Source: Amarobacillus sp046328225
GTDB taxonomy: Bacteria > Chloroflexota > Dehalococcoidia > Tepidiformales > Tepidiformaceae
DNA: 64,000 bases
NCBI GenBank assembly: GCA_046328225.1
Contig: JAXLWZ010000001.1
Span: 186,001 to 250,000 of the forward strand
Direction: 5' to 3'
The notes beneath the pieces are model-generated. The model was not told where the DNA came from. It did no database searches and saw nothing but the letters and a program-made list of their open reading frames with translations. Each line of letters opens with the position of its first letter. The first letter of the stretch is position 1. Of the stretch, positions 1 to 7,489 are shown piece by piece. The position numbers were made by a program, and so were the translations under genes.

Positions 1-367
1 CACCCGTCGTGAGCACGTCATCGACCACGAGCACGCGGTCGCCGGGGCCGATTTCGAAGCCGCGCTTGAACTCGCGCCCCTCGCCTTCGTCCTTGCGCTC
101 GGCGATGATGCCCCGCAGCCCGAGCTGCCGCGCCGTTTCGTACGAAAGGATGACGCCGCCCGTCGTCGGCCCGGCGACGAGGTTCGCCCGCCCGCGGAAG
201 TGGTCCGCCATCTGCCGGCAGAACGGCTCCGTGAGGTCCGGCCACTGCAGGATGCGGAACTTCTCCACGTAGATTTCGCCGTGCCGCCCGCTCGCGTACT
301 GGAAGTGCCCGCGGAGGATGGCGCCGCGTTCGGCCAGCTTTGCCTCGAACCCCTCGCCCTGTGCCAT
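1..367 (-). CDS. pyrE: Orotate phosphoribosyltransferase, partial (C-terminus beyond window)
   Basis: Joins orotate to PRPP to give OMP in pyrimidine synthesis. The visible 122 codons start at an ATG at 367 and show the type I PRTase pattern: YASGRHGEIYVEKFRILQW near residue 24, GPTTGGVILSYE in the middle, and the PRPP loop VLVVDDVLTTG at the edge, where the frame runs off base 1. The gene follows the histidine phosphatase by 11 bp on the same strand, so the two are probably co-transcribed. The K-D-E-G-x-x-R-E-F-K-R-G loop fits OPRTase better than other PRTases, though a generic phosphoribosyltransferase cannot be excluded without the C-terminus. Confidence 0.88.
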   Translation of the reverse strand, partial: MAQGEGFEAKLAERGAILRGHFQYASGRHGEIYVEKFRILQWPDLTEPFCRQMADHFRGRANLVAGPTTGGVILSYETARQLGLRGIIAERKDEGEGREFKRGFEIGPGDRVLVVDDVLTTG

Positions 368-378
368 CGCCGCCTCCC

Positions 379-1098
379 TCAGTGGCTCACGAACGACCCT
401 TCGGCCGTCGTCAGGTGGTGGATGTCGTTGAGCAGGTGCACCGCGCGGATGCCCTCGTTCGGCGCTGCCGCGGCGATGCTGATCGACGTGTGCGCGGGCC
501 GGAAGAACATGTCGTAGGGCGACCCGATGATGTGCCCCAGGTACGCATTGATGACCCCGCCGTGGCAGGCGACGACCACCCGCTTGCCCGGGTTCAGCCC
601 GATGATCGCCTCGATCGCGTTCACCGTCCGCTTGCGAAATTCGAAGCTCGATTCCGAATACGGGTACACGTCCCACTTGCGCTCGCGAATCATCCGTTCG
701 CGAAAGGCGATGAGCAGCCCCTGCCCCAGGTACTCGCCGAGCGACTTATCGGGCGGCACGTCGCGGAAGATCTCGACCTCGCGCAGGTCGTCCATGACCA
801 CCGGCGTAAGGCGATGGTGGCGCGCGATCTCCGCGCCCGTATCGAAGGCACGCTTGAGCGGGCTCGCGTAGACGGCGTCGATTTTGTCGGTCGAAAGGCG
901 CGCACCGACGAGCTCGGCCTGTCGGCGGCCGCGTTCGCTCAGCTCGGGGTCGAAGGTATCGCCCACGGGCCCCGAACGCGGGTTGGGGATGTGCTGCTCC
1001 CCATGCCGCACGAGGATGAGCTGCGTCACCTCCTCGGCATCGGTGAGGAAGGCGCGGTCGAACAGGAGCGGCTGGCGCGCGGCCTGGCCTTCGGTCAT
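379..1098 (-). CDS. Histidine phosphatase (phosphoglycerate mutase-like) family protein
   Basis: A 239-residue phosphatase of the histidine phosphatase superfamily. The phosphohistidine motif LILVRHGEQ is near residue 27 and the second catalytic histidine is in VVACHGGVINAYLG. Between them are ELSERGRRQAELVGARL and YASPLKRAFDTG, typical of the family. I chose the ATG at 1098 because AAAGGAG lies just upstream; an in-frame start 57 bp earlier would make the N-terminus translate a heptamer array. The protein ends with a long loop (VRFFRPAHTSIS-like). The substrate cannot be read from the sequence. It probably heads an operon with pyrE. Confidence 0.85.
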   Translation of the reverse strand: MTEGQAARQPLLFDRAFLTDAEEVTQLILVRHGEQHIPNPRSGPVGDTFDPELSERGRRQAELVGARLSTDKIDAVYASPLKRAFDTGAEIARHHRLTPVVMDDLREVEIFRDVPPDKSLGEYLGQGLLIAFRERMIRERKWDVYPYSESSFEFRKRTVNAIEAIIGLNPGKRVVVACHGGVINAYLGHIIGSPYDMFFRPAHTSISIAAAAPNEGIRAVHLLNDIHHLTTAEGSFVSH

Positions 1099-1120
1099 GG
1101 GGGAGGAGCTCCTTTGGGCC

Positions 1121-1326
1121 ATCGGCTGTCGGCTGTCGGCCGTCGGCGTGGCCACATGCGATGGGTACCCATGCTATCGGGTGGATGGCTATCGGCTATC
1201 GGCCGGACGTGTTGTCGGACCGTCGGCCGTCGGCTATCGGCGTGGCCAGGCGCGGGGCGTCTGTGGCGAACCGTCGGCCATCGTGGGCGTGTGGTCACGC
1301 AGATAGCCGACGGCCGATAGCCGATG
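1121..1326. repeat. Heptamer mosaic element R1 (family F)
   Basis: Left arrays of CGGCTGT/CGGCTAT units at about 1121-1147, 1190-1207 and 1215-1243; complementary CGATAGC/CGACGGC units at 1302-1326. The core at about 1240-1300 is homologous, in opposite orientation, to the core of the element at 6278-6397. It fills most of the gap between the phosphatase and the ABC importer. Confidence 0.85.
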
Positions 1327-1457
1327 ACCCGATTCCCCGCGTGCAACGTTGCGCCGCGGGACAACGATCTCTATATTCGGCCCGCGAAGTATAGGCCGCC
1401 GATTCCGCGCAAACGAGTGCCCGGACCGGCCCAACTCGGACAGGGGAGTCTCGAACC

Positions 1458-3233
1458 ATGACCACGGAAAACTACTGGACCCGCCAGGCGCGCCTCGGCC
1501 GCCGCCGCTTCCTCGGCGCCACCGTCGCGGGCAGCGCCGGGCTCGCCGCGCTGGGCACCATCGGCTGCGGTGGCGGCGACGACGACGCCACCCCGGCAAA
1601 GGGCGGCGAGACCCCCGGCAGCGGCGGCGCCAGCCCGGCGGCGGCTTCGCCCACGGCCCAGCCCAAGCGCGGCGGCACCTTCCGCACCGCCACCAACGCC
1701 GATAACCGCGCGCTCGACCCGTATTCGACGTCCGCCGCCTCGGTGAAGGCGCTCTCCACGCACGTCTTCAGCCGCCTCTACCGCATTCGCCCCGAGCAGC
1801 CCAACGCCAGCGGCTCGATCAGCATGACGCCCGAGCCCGACGCCGCCGAATCGACCGAAGTCTCGCCCGACGGCCTCACCTACACCATCAAGCTCCGCGC
1901 CAACGTGCGCTGGCACCCGCCCGTCAACCGGCCCATGACCGCCGAAGACGTCGTCTTCTCCTGGGACCGCTTCATGGGCAAGCTGCCCGGCACCACGCCG
2001 GCAGTGAACTCCGAAAAGCTCACCTTCGTGAAGTCCGTCTCGGCCGTCGATGAGCGTACCGTGCGCTTCACCCTCAGCCGCAAGTACGGCCCCTTCTTCT
2101 CCTTCCTCGCCGACCCGACCACGATTTCGCTCATGCCCAAGGAGACGGGCACCGCCTTCGACCCGGCGAAGGTGATGGTCGGCTCCGGTCCCTGGATGTT
2201 CGATTCCTGGGAGCCGGGCGTGCGCTACAAGTTCAAGCGCTTCGACCAGTGGCACTTCGGCCCCGCGCCCTACTTCGACGCCCTCGAGATCAACGTCGTC
2301 CCCGAATACGCCCAGCGCCTCAACAACTTCCTCGCCGGGAACCTGGACGCGCTCGGCATCGACGGCCTCGACTACGACCGCGCGAAGAAGCAGGTCGCCG
2401 GCATCCACGCCGTCATGGCCGCGAACACCTCGACCTACGGCGTCTCCTTCTCCCATGTGACCGACAAGAGCCGCCCGAATTCGCCCTGGACCGATGTGCG
2501 CGTCCGCCGCGCCGTCTCCATGGCGATCAATCGCGACGAGCTGTACGAAGCCGGCTACAGCGTCAGCCAGCTCAAGGCGGCCGGGCTGAAGGTGCCCGAG
2601 GTCTGGGGCGCGTACGTCCCGCAGGCGTTCCCGGCGGCCTACGTCCACCCCAACGAAGGCGCCGCCAAGCAGTACATGAAGTACGACCCGACGGCCGCGA
2701 AGAAGCTCCTGGACGAAGCGGGCGGAGGCTTCAAGGCCCCGTTCCACTACGCCCCCGCCTACGGCCGCGTGCCCACCCTCGCCGCCGAGCTCATCGTCCA
2801 GTACCTCAAGAAGATCGGCATCGAGCTCACCGCCGAGCCCGAGGACTACCCCTCCAAGTTCGTGCCGTTCACCTACCGCGGCGAATTCGAAGGGCTGGCG
2901 ATGGCCGGCCAGGGCGGCTTCCCCGACCCCGGCAACTTCCTCGAAGGCTTCTATTCGAAGGATTCGCAGCGCAACCCCAGCCGCGTCGAGGACCCGAAAG
3001 TCGAGGAGTACGTCAAGAAGTACTACGACGAACTGGACGACCAGAAGCGCGTCACCATCATCCGCGAATGGCAGAACTACCTGTACGACCAGATGTACAA
3101 CGTGCCCACGGGGATGATCGGCGATAGCAGCGTGACCGTGTACCAGCCGTACATGCGCGGCATGGGCGACCACGTCGCCGGCGGCTACGGCTACGGCGGC
3201 GAGGCCACGCCCTACTTCTGGCGCGACGCCTGA
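1458..3233 (+). CDS. Peptide-type ABC transporter substrate-binding lipoprotein (SBP family 5)
   Basis: A 591-residue extracytoplasmic binding protein. The N-terminus has a twin-arginine-like motif (R15-R16-R17-F-L) and a lipobox ending at Cys37, then a Gly/Ala/Pro-rich linker to about residue 68, so it is probably exported folded and lipid-anchored. The body matches the DppA/OppA fold: LDPYSTSAASVKALSTHVF, the GLTYTIKLRANVRWH segment, TAEDVVFSWDR, and VRRAVSMAINRDEL. Two permease genes follow at 3295 and 4245 on the same strand. No ATPase gene is close, so energising subunits must be encoded elsewhere. Ligand unknown: peptides, nickel and sugars are all possible in this family. Confidence 0.92.
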   Translation: MTTENYWTRQARLGRRRFLGATVAGSAGLAALGTIGCGGGDDDATPAKGGETPGSGGASPAAASPTAQPKRGGTFRTATNADNRALDPYSTSAASVKALSTHVFSRLYRIRPEQPNASGSISMTPEPDAAESTEVSPDGLTYTIKLRANVRWHPPVNRPMTAEDVVFSWDRFMGKLPGTTPAVNSEKLTFVKSVSAVDERTVRFTLSRKYGPFFSFLADPTTISLMPKETGTAFDPAKVMVGSGPWMFDSWEPGVRYKFKRFDQWHFGPAPYFDALEINVVPEYAQRLNNFLAGNLDALGIDGLDYDRAKKQVAGIHAVMAANTSTYGVSFSHVTDKSRPNSPWTDVRVRRAVSMAINRDELYEAGYSVSQLKAAGLKVPEVWGAYVPQAFPAAYVHPNEGAAKQYMKYDPTAAKKLLDEAGGGFKAPFHYAPAYGRVPTLAAELIVQYLKKIGIELTAEPEDYPSKFVPFTYRGEFEGLAMAGQGGFPDPGNFLEGFYSKDSQRNPSRVEDPKVEEYVKKYYDELDDQKRVTIIREWQNYLYDQMYNVPTGMIGDSSVTVYQPYMRGMGDHVAGGYGYGGEATPYFWRDA

Positions 3234-3294
3234 CCCATCCCCCCGCCCCGCGGCGAGCCCCCCACGGGGGGCTCGCCCCCTCCGGGAGACCCGC

Positions 3295-4245
3295 ATGCAG
3301 AAGTACATCCTTCGCCGCGCCGCGCTGCTGCTCCCCACGCTCATCGGCATCACGCTCGTCGTCTTCCTCGCCGTGCGCTTCCTCCCCGGCGACGTGATCG
3401 ACCAGATGACGGGCGAACGCGGATCGGCCAACCCCGAGATGCGCCGCCAGCTCGAAGAGCGCTACAGCCTCACCGGCTCCGTCGGCCGCCAGTACGTCGC
3501 ATGGCTCAGCGATATCGCCGCCGGCGACCTCGGCACCTCCATCACCACCAACCGCCCCGTCACCACCGACCTCCGCCAGCGCCTGCCCATCACCTTCCAG
3601 CTCGGGACGATGGCGCTGCTCATCTCGATCCTGGTCGCGATCCCGGTCGGGATCCTCTCGGCGGTCACGCAGGATTCCGTCTGGGACTTCCTCGCCCGCA
3701 GCGTCTCCATCGGCTTCCTGGCCGTCCCGAGCTTCTGGATGGGCCTCCTCGTGCTGACCTACGGGTTCGTCTGGTTCGGCTGGGTGCCGCCGCTCAACTA
3801 CCGCGACCTCTGGGAGGACCCGGCGCAGAACTTCCAGATCATGATCGCGCCCGCGCTTATCCTCGGCGCCAGCCTCTCCGGGACGGTGATGCGCATGACG
3901 CGCTCGATGATGCTCGAAGTCCTCCGCCACGACTTCACGCGCACGGCCCGGGCGAAGGGGCTCTCGCCGCGCGTCGTCATCATTCGCCACGCCCTCCGCA
4001 ACGCCATCCTCCCCGTGATGACGATCGTCGGGCTGCAGGTCTCCGTCGTCGTGGGCGGCACGGTCGTGCTCGAACAGCTCTTCTCCATCCCCGGCCTGGG
4101 CTCGCTCCTGCTGACGGCGATCAACACGCGCGACTACCCCGTCGTGCAGGGCATCGTCCTCCTCAGCGCCGTGGTCGTGGTGCTGAGCAACTTCGCCGTC
4201 GATATCGCCTACACCCTCGTCGACCCGCGCGTGAGGTACGCCTGA
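3295..4245 (+). CDS. ABC transporter permease, DppB-like
   Basis: A 316-residue inner-membrane permease of the dipeptide/oligopeptide/nickel type. It begins MQKYILRRAALLLPTLIGI, the usual first helix, and carries the EAA loop region RTARAKGLSPRVVIIRHALR followed by NAILPVMTIVGLQV. About six hydrophobic segments are visible. The stop codon overlaps the next start by one base (TGATG), showing translational coupling with the second permease. Confidence 0.93.
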   Translation: MQKYILRRAALLLPTLIGITLVVFLAVRFLPGDVIDQMTGERGSANPEMRRQLEERYSLTGSVGRQYVAWLSDIAAGDLGTSITTNRPVTTDLRQRLPITFQLGTMALLISILVAIPVGILSAVTQDSVWDFLARSVSIGFLAVPSFWMGLLVLTYGFVWFGWVPPLNYRDLWEDPAQNFQIMIAPALILGASLSGTVMRMTRSMMLEVLRHDFTRTARAKGLSPRVVIIRHALRNAILPVMTIVGLQVSVVVGGTVVLEQLFSIPGLGSLLLTAINTRDYPVVQGIVLLSAVVVVLSNFAVDIAYTLVDPRVRYA

Positions 4246-5144
4246 TGGCCGCAAATTCCGTGACCGCCGGCGCCGGCGAGTTCGTGGGGAGGCCGCTGCC
4301 CGGCCGCGTGAGCCGCGTCGCGCACTTCGCCCGGCGCAAACCCGTGGCCGCCTTCGGTGGGCTGGTCGTCATCCTGCTCGTGGTGCTCGCACTCATCGCG
4401 CCCATGGTCGCGCCCTACGCCTACGACGAACCGCGCGTGCTCGACCGCCTGCAGGGCCCGAGCGCCGCGCACTGGTTCGGCACCGACCACCAGGGCCGCG
4501 ACGTGCTCAGCCGCATCATCTACGGGTCCCAGGTGACCGTGATCCTCTGCTTCGGCGCCGTCGGCCTGAGCACGCTCGTCTCCACCGCCATCGGCACCAT
4601 CTCGGGCTATTTCGGCGGCCTCACCGATACCGTCATCCAGCGCTTCGTCGATATCTGGCAGGCGTTCCCCGGCCTCATCTTCATCATCTTCATGGTGTCC
4701 GTCTTCGGGTCCGACCGCTGGTCGCTGATCGTGGTGCTGGGGCTGCTGTTCGGCGTCGGCTCATCGCGCGTGGTGCGCAGCGCGACGCTGGCGGTGCGGC
4801 GGCTGGCCTATGTCGAAGCCGCGCAGGCCCTCGGCGCCTCGCACCCGCGCATCCTGATGTCCCACATCCTGCCCAATGTCGTCCCCGTCGTGATCGTGAC
4901 AGCCTCGGTCCAGGTGGGCGCCGTGATCCTGGCCGAATCGTCGCTCTCGTACCTGGGCTTCGGCACGCCCCCGCCCTTCCCGACATGGGGACGGATGTTG
5001 CAGGAATCGCAGCAGTTCATGCAGCGAAACCCCACCCTCGCCGTCTTCCCCGGCGCCGCCATCGCCCTCGTGGTCTATTCCGTGAACATGTTCGGCGACG
5101 GCCTCCGCGACGCCCTCGACCCCCGCCTCAGGGGCACGCGATAG
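4245..5144 (+). CDS. ABC transporter permease, DppC-like
   Basis: A 299-residue second permease. The N-terminal tail leads into VAAFGGLVVILLVVLALIAP (helix 1), then HWFGTDHQGRDVLSRIIYGS, a hallmark of DppC/OppC proteins, and the EAA loop YVEAAQALGASHPRILMSHI. The start at 4245 overlaps the stop of the DppB-like gene. The reading frame ends in RLRGTR at a TAG embedded in the heptamer array that follows (GATAGCCG), so the repeat supplies part of the stop context. Confidence 0.93.
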   Translation: MAANSVTAGAGEFVGRPLPGRVSRVAHFARRKPVAAFGGLVVILLVVLALIAPMVAPYAYDEPRVLDRLQGPSAAHWFGTDHQGRDVLSRIIYGSQVTVILCFGAVGLSTLVSTAIGTISGYFGGLTDTVIQRFVDIWQAFPGLIFIIFMVSVFGSDRWSLIVVLGLLFGVGSSRVVRSATLAVRRLAYVEAAQALGASHPRILMSHILPNVVPVVIVTASVQVGAVILAESSLSYLGFGTPPPFPTWGRMLQESQQFMQRNPTLAVFPGAAIALVVYSVNMFGDGLRDALDPRLRGTR

Positions 5145-5287
5145 CCGTCGGCTGTCGGCTATCGGCTATCGGCTGTGCCGCACGCCGAAGGTGTTCGCTG
5201 TCCGGCCACAGTCGCCCCGCGACTGGCCACGCCGACGGCCGACAGCCGACGGCCGACAGCCACTTGGCCGACAGCCGACAGCCGACC
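5141..5287. repeat. Heptamer mosaic element R2 (family F)
   Basis: CGGCTGT/CGGCTAT array at 5141-5175, GC-rich core, then two runs of CGACAGC/CGACGGC units at 5231-5287 in the opposite orientation. The left array begins within the permease stop codon. It separates the convergent permease and larB genes. Confidence 0.85.
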
Positions 5288-5294
5288 ACCCGCC

Positions 5295-6083
5295 TCACCC
5301 CCACGGGCGCGCGGACTTGCGGCGGCCTCCGCCCGAGGCGGCGACGCGGTTCACGATCGCGGCGTAGTAGCCCGCGCCGTAGCCGTTGTCGATGTTCACG
5401 ACGGCGACGCCCGGCGCGCTCGCCGTCAGCATCGCCAGCAGCGCCGCGAGACCCCCGAACGAGGCACCCACGCCCGTCGAGGTCGGTACCGCCACCACCG
5501 GGTTCGGCACCAGCGAGGCCACGAGCGCGGGCAGCCCGCTCTCCGTGCCCGCGACGGCGACCACGGCGGCGGCTTCGCGCAGTTCTCCCACGCGGTCGGC
5601 GAGGCGGGCGAGCGATCCGTTCGCCGGTTCGTACACGCGCGCCACGCACGCGCCGATCATCTCCGCGGTGACGGCGGCCTCCTCGGCCACGGGCACATCC
5701 TCGAGCCCGGCGGCGACGACGGCGACGCTGCCCCGGCGCGGCCGCGGACTGGGGTCGTACCACGCGAGCCGCGCATCGATATCGTGCGCCATCTCCGGCA
5801 GCTCGAAGCGCAGCGCCTCCATATGGGCCGGCTCAACGCGCGTCACCACCAGGCGGCCGGCGTCGTCGAAGGCGCGGCGCGCGGCGGCGGCCACCTGCCG
5901 GGGAGTCTTGCCGTGCGCCGAGATCAGCTCGGGAGCGTTATCGCGGAGCGCCTGGCCCTGGGCGTGGGCGGCCAGCCCCAGCCCCAGGAACGGCTCGGCC
6001 GAAAGGCGGCCCTCGGCGTCATCCACGCGGAGGCGGCCCTCGGCGACATCGGTGAGCAGCTCGCGCAGGGTTTCAGCATCCAT
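5295..6083 (-). CDS. larB: LarB-like pyridinium-3,5-biscarboxylate mononucleotide synthase
   Basis: LarB carboxylates and hydrolyses nicotinate adenine dinucleotide in the first step of nickel-pincer nucleotide synthesis, the cofactor of lactate racemase-type enzymes. The 262-residue protein has the LarB N-terminal helix region (LRELLTDVAEGRLRVDDA), the KTPRQV segment, and a C-terminal AIR-carboxylase-like domain with VAVAGTESGLPALVASLV, VVAVPTSTGVGASFGG and VVNIDNGYGAGYYAA. Length is normal. No larC, larE or larA homologue lies nearby, so the pathway genes must be scattered or the protein may have another role. Bases 6084-6277 upstream hold no gene that I can see, only a GGGGGCCGG/CCGGCCCCC inverted repeat. 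Confidence 0.9.
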   Translation of the reverse strand: MDAETLRELLTDVAEGRLRVDDAEGRLSAEPFLGLGLAAHAQGQALRDNAPELISAHGKTPRQVAAAARRAFDDAGRLVVTRVEPAHMEALRFELPEMAHDIDARLAWYDPSPRPRRGSVAVVAAGLEDVPVAEEAAVTAEMIGACVARVYEPANGSLARLADRVGELREAAAVVAVAGTESGLPALVASLVPNPVVAVPTSTGVGASFGGLAALLAMLTASAPGVAVVNIDNGYGAGYYAAIVNRVAASGGGRRKSARPWG

Positions 6084-6277
6084 CCGTCATATCCGTGTCA
6101 CAGGGCGATCCGCCCCGCTGGTGATGGTGTTTCGCCTCGAAGGAGTGGTGGGGGCCGGCGCACCTGTCGGTTGACCTGGAGAATCGCACGGCCCGGCGGC
6201 CGGCCCCCGAGGCGCGTGGAAAGTATCCACACAGGCATCATCGGTTCGCCGCACCCCCCGAAAGAGGGGGAAACGGT

Positions 6278-6397
6278 TGTCGGCTATCGGCTATCGGCGT
6301 GACCACACGCCCAGTACGCTCGCGGCTCGCCGGCATCGCCGCGCGCCTGGCCACACCCGACGGCCGACAGCCGACGGCCGACGGCAACGGCTATCGG
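6278..6397. repeat. Heptamer mosaic element R3 (family F)
   Basis: CGGCTAT units at 6278-6298, a core of about 60 bp, and CGACGGC/CGACAGC units from 6359. The core contains GTGACCACACGCCCA, also present as its complement in the element at 1121-1326. The right array contains the stop codon of the esterase gene read from the minus strand. Confidence 0.85.
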
Positions 6398-7428
6398 CCC
6401 ACACCCCGAAAGAATGTCCAAATCAGTTCCGTCGCGCTGATTTCGTCCGTCACGAAACCCGCGCCGCTGGCCGAGTCCGGGGCGCCGCCCGGCCAGGTGT
6501 GCCCGCCGCCTTCGACCCAGTAGAGCTCGGCCTCGAAGCCGCCGCAGTTCGTGAAGAAGCGCCTCACGACGTGCTCGCTCACGCGCTCCTCGGCGGGGTC
6601 GGGGTCGCAGCCGTTGGCCGGCCCCCAGAGCGCGAACGTCTCCTCCACCAGCCACGGCTCGACGTTCCAGTCGTCGCTGCCTTCGAAGGCGATGATGGGC
6701 ACGCGGTTCGGGCAGGGGTCGATGGCGAGGCCGGCCACGGGCGCCGCCGCCGCCACCAGCTCCGGGTAGGCGCAGGCCAGCAGCGCCGCCATCTGCCCGC
6801 CGTTCGACATCCCCGACGCGAACACCCGCCCGCCGTCGATGCAGAGCGTCGCCGAAAGCTCCCGAATGAGCGCCGCCGCGAACGCCGTGTCATCGATGCC
6901 GACGTCCGCGTAGATGCCCGGGATGTCCCAGCCCTGGGGCCAGCCGCTCCCTTCCGGCGTCACGAGCACGAACCCCTCGCGGTCCGCCAGCGGCACCAGC
7001 CCCGAGTACTCCTCCTGCTCGGCGGCGGTGCGGCCATAGCCGTGGAAGTTCAGCACCATCGGCAGCAGCCGCGCTCCCGGGTTCGGGGGCACGTGCAGGC
7101 GGTACAGCCGCTCGCCCTCGGGTGTTTCGAAGGACGCGACGGAGTCGCCCGGCTCGATGACGCGCTCGCAGGTGGCCGCCGTGCCCTCGCCCGGCGACTC
7201 CGCGTCCGACCCGGCGCCCGGGCCGTCGTCCTCGGCGTCGCCCACGCGCATCGCCCGGGTGACGGCGCCGGGGAGGCGTACGGCTTCGCGCCCGTGGCCC
7301 CGGCCGATGGCGACCGCGGCGCCTCCACCGGCAATGGCGGCCAGCAGGATCACGGCGGTGAGGAGCTTCGCGGGGAACACCGCGCCAGTATCGCCCGCCC
7401 AGGCCCGCCGCTTACGGAAAGGAAGCAT
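6391..7428 (-). CDS. Secreted or membrane-anchored esterase, LpqC/PHB depolymerase-like
   Basis: A 345-residue alpha/beta-hydrolase of the extracellular polyhydroxybutyrate depolymerase/feruloyl esterase group. Residues 19-43 form a signal anchor after a basic start (FRKRR). Visible motifs: oxyanion region LNFHGYG, nucleophile in SGMSNGG (Ser about 208), ending with VEGGGHTWPGG (His about 310) as the catalytic histidine. Paired Cys residues suggest disulphides outside the cell. I chose the ATG at 7428; one 30 bp earlier is possible. The TAG stop lies inside the heptamer array at 6278-6397. It is divergent from the P-type ATPase. The substrate is unknown. Confidence 0.85.
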   Translation of the reverse strand: MLPFRKRRAWAGDTGAVFPAKLLTAVILLAAIAGGGAAVAIGRGHGREAVRLPGAVTRAMRVGDAEDDGPGAGSDAESPGEGTAATCERVIEPGDSVASFETPEGERLYRLHVPPNPGARLLPMVLNFHGYGRTAAEQEEYSGLVPLADREGFVLVTPEGSGWPQGWDIPGIYADVGIDDTAFAAALIRELSATLCIDGGRVFASGMSNGGQMAALLACAYPELVAAAAPVAGLAIDPCPNRVPIIAFEGSDDWNVEPWLVEETFALWGPANGCDPDPAEERVSEHVVRRFFTNCGGFEAELYWVEGGGHTWPGGAPDSASGAGFVTDEISATELIWTFFRGVGR

Positions 7429-7477
7429 GAAGATTCCGCCACCTGCCCGCGCACCCACCCCAACCGCGCGAATCGAC

Positions 7478-7483
7478 TACGCT
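7478..7483 (+). promoter_or_regulatory. -10-like box for a leaderless start of the P-type ATPase
   Basis: TACGCT followed by six bases and a GTG. With no Shine-Dalgarno sequence in between, transcription would begin at or next to the start codon. The same spacing recurs at several other genes in this window. No clear -35 box. Confidence 0.5.
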
Positions 7484-7489
7484 GTTCCC

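Noticed and set aside
6084..6277. Structured RNA upstream of larB
   Set aside because: A GGGGGCCGG/CCGGCCCCC pair could form a hairpin, but no known riboswitch or RNA motif is recognisable and the GC content alone makes such pairs likely.
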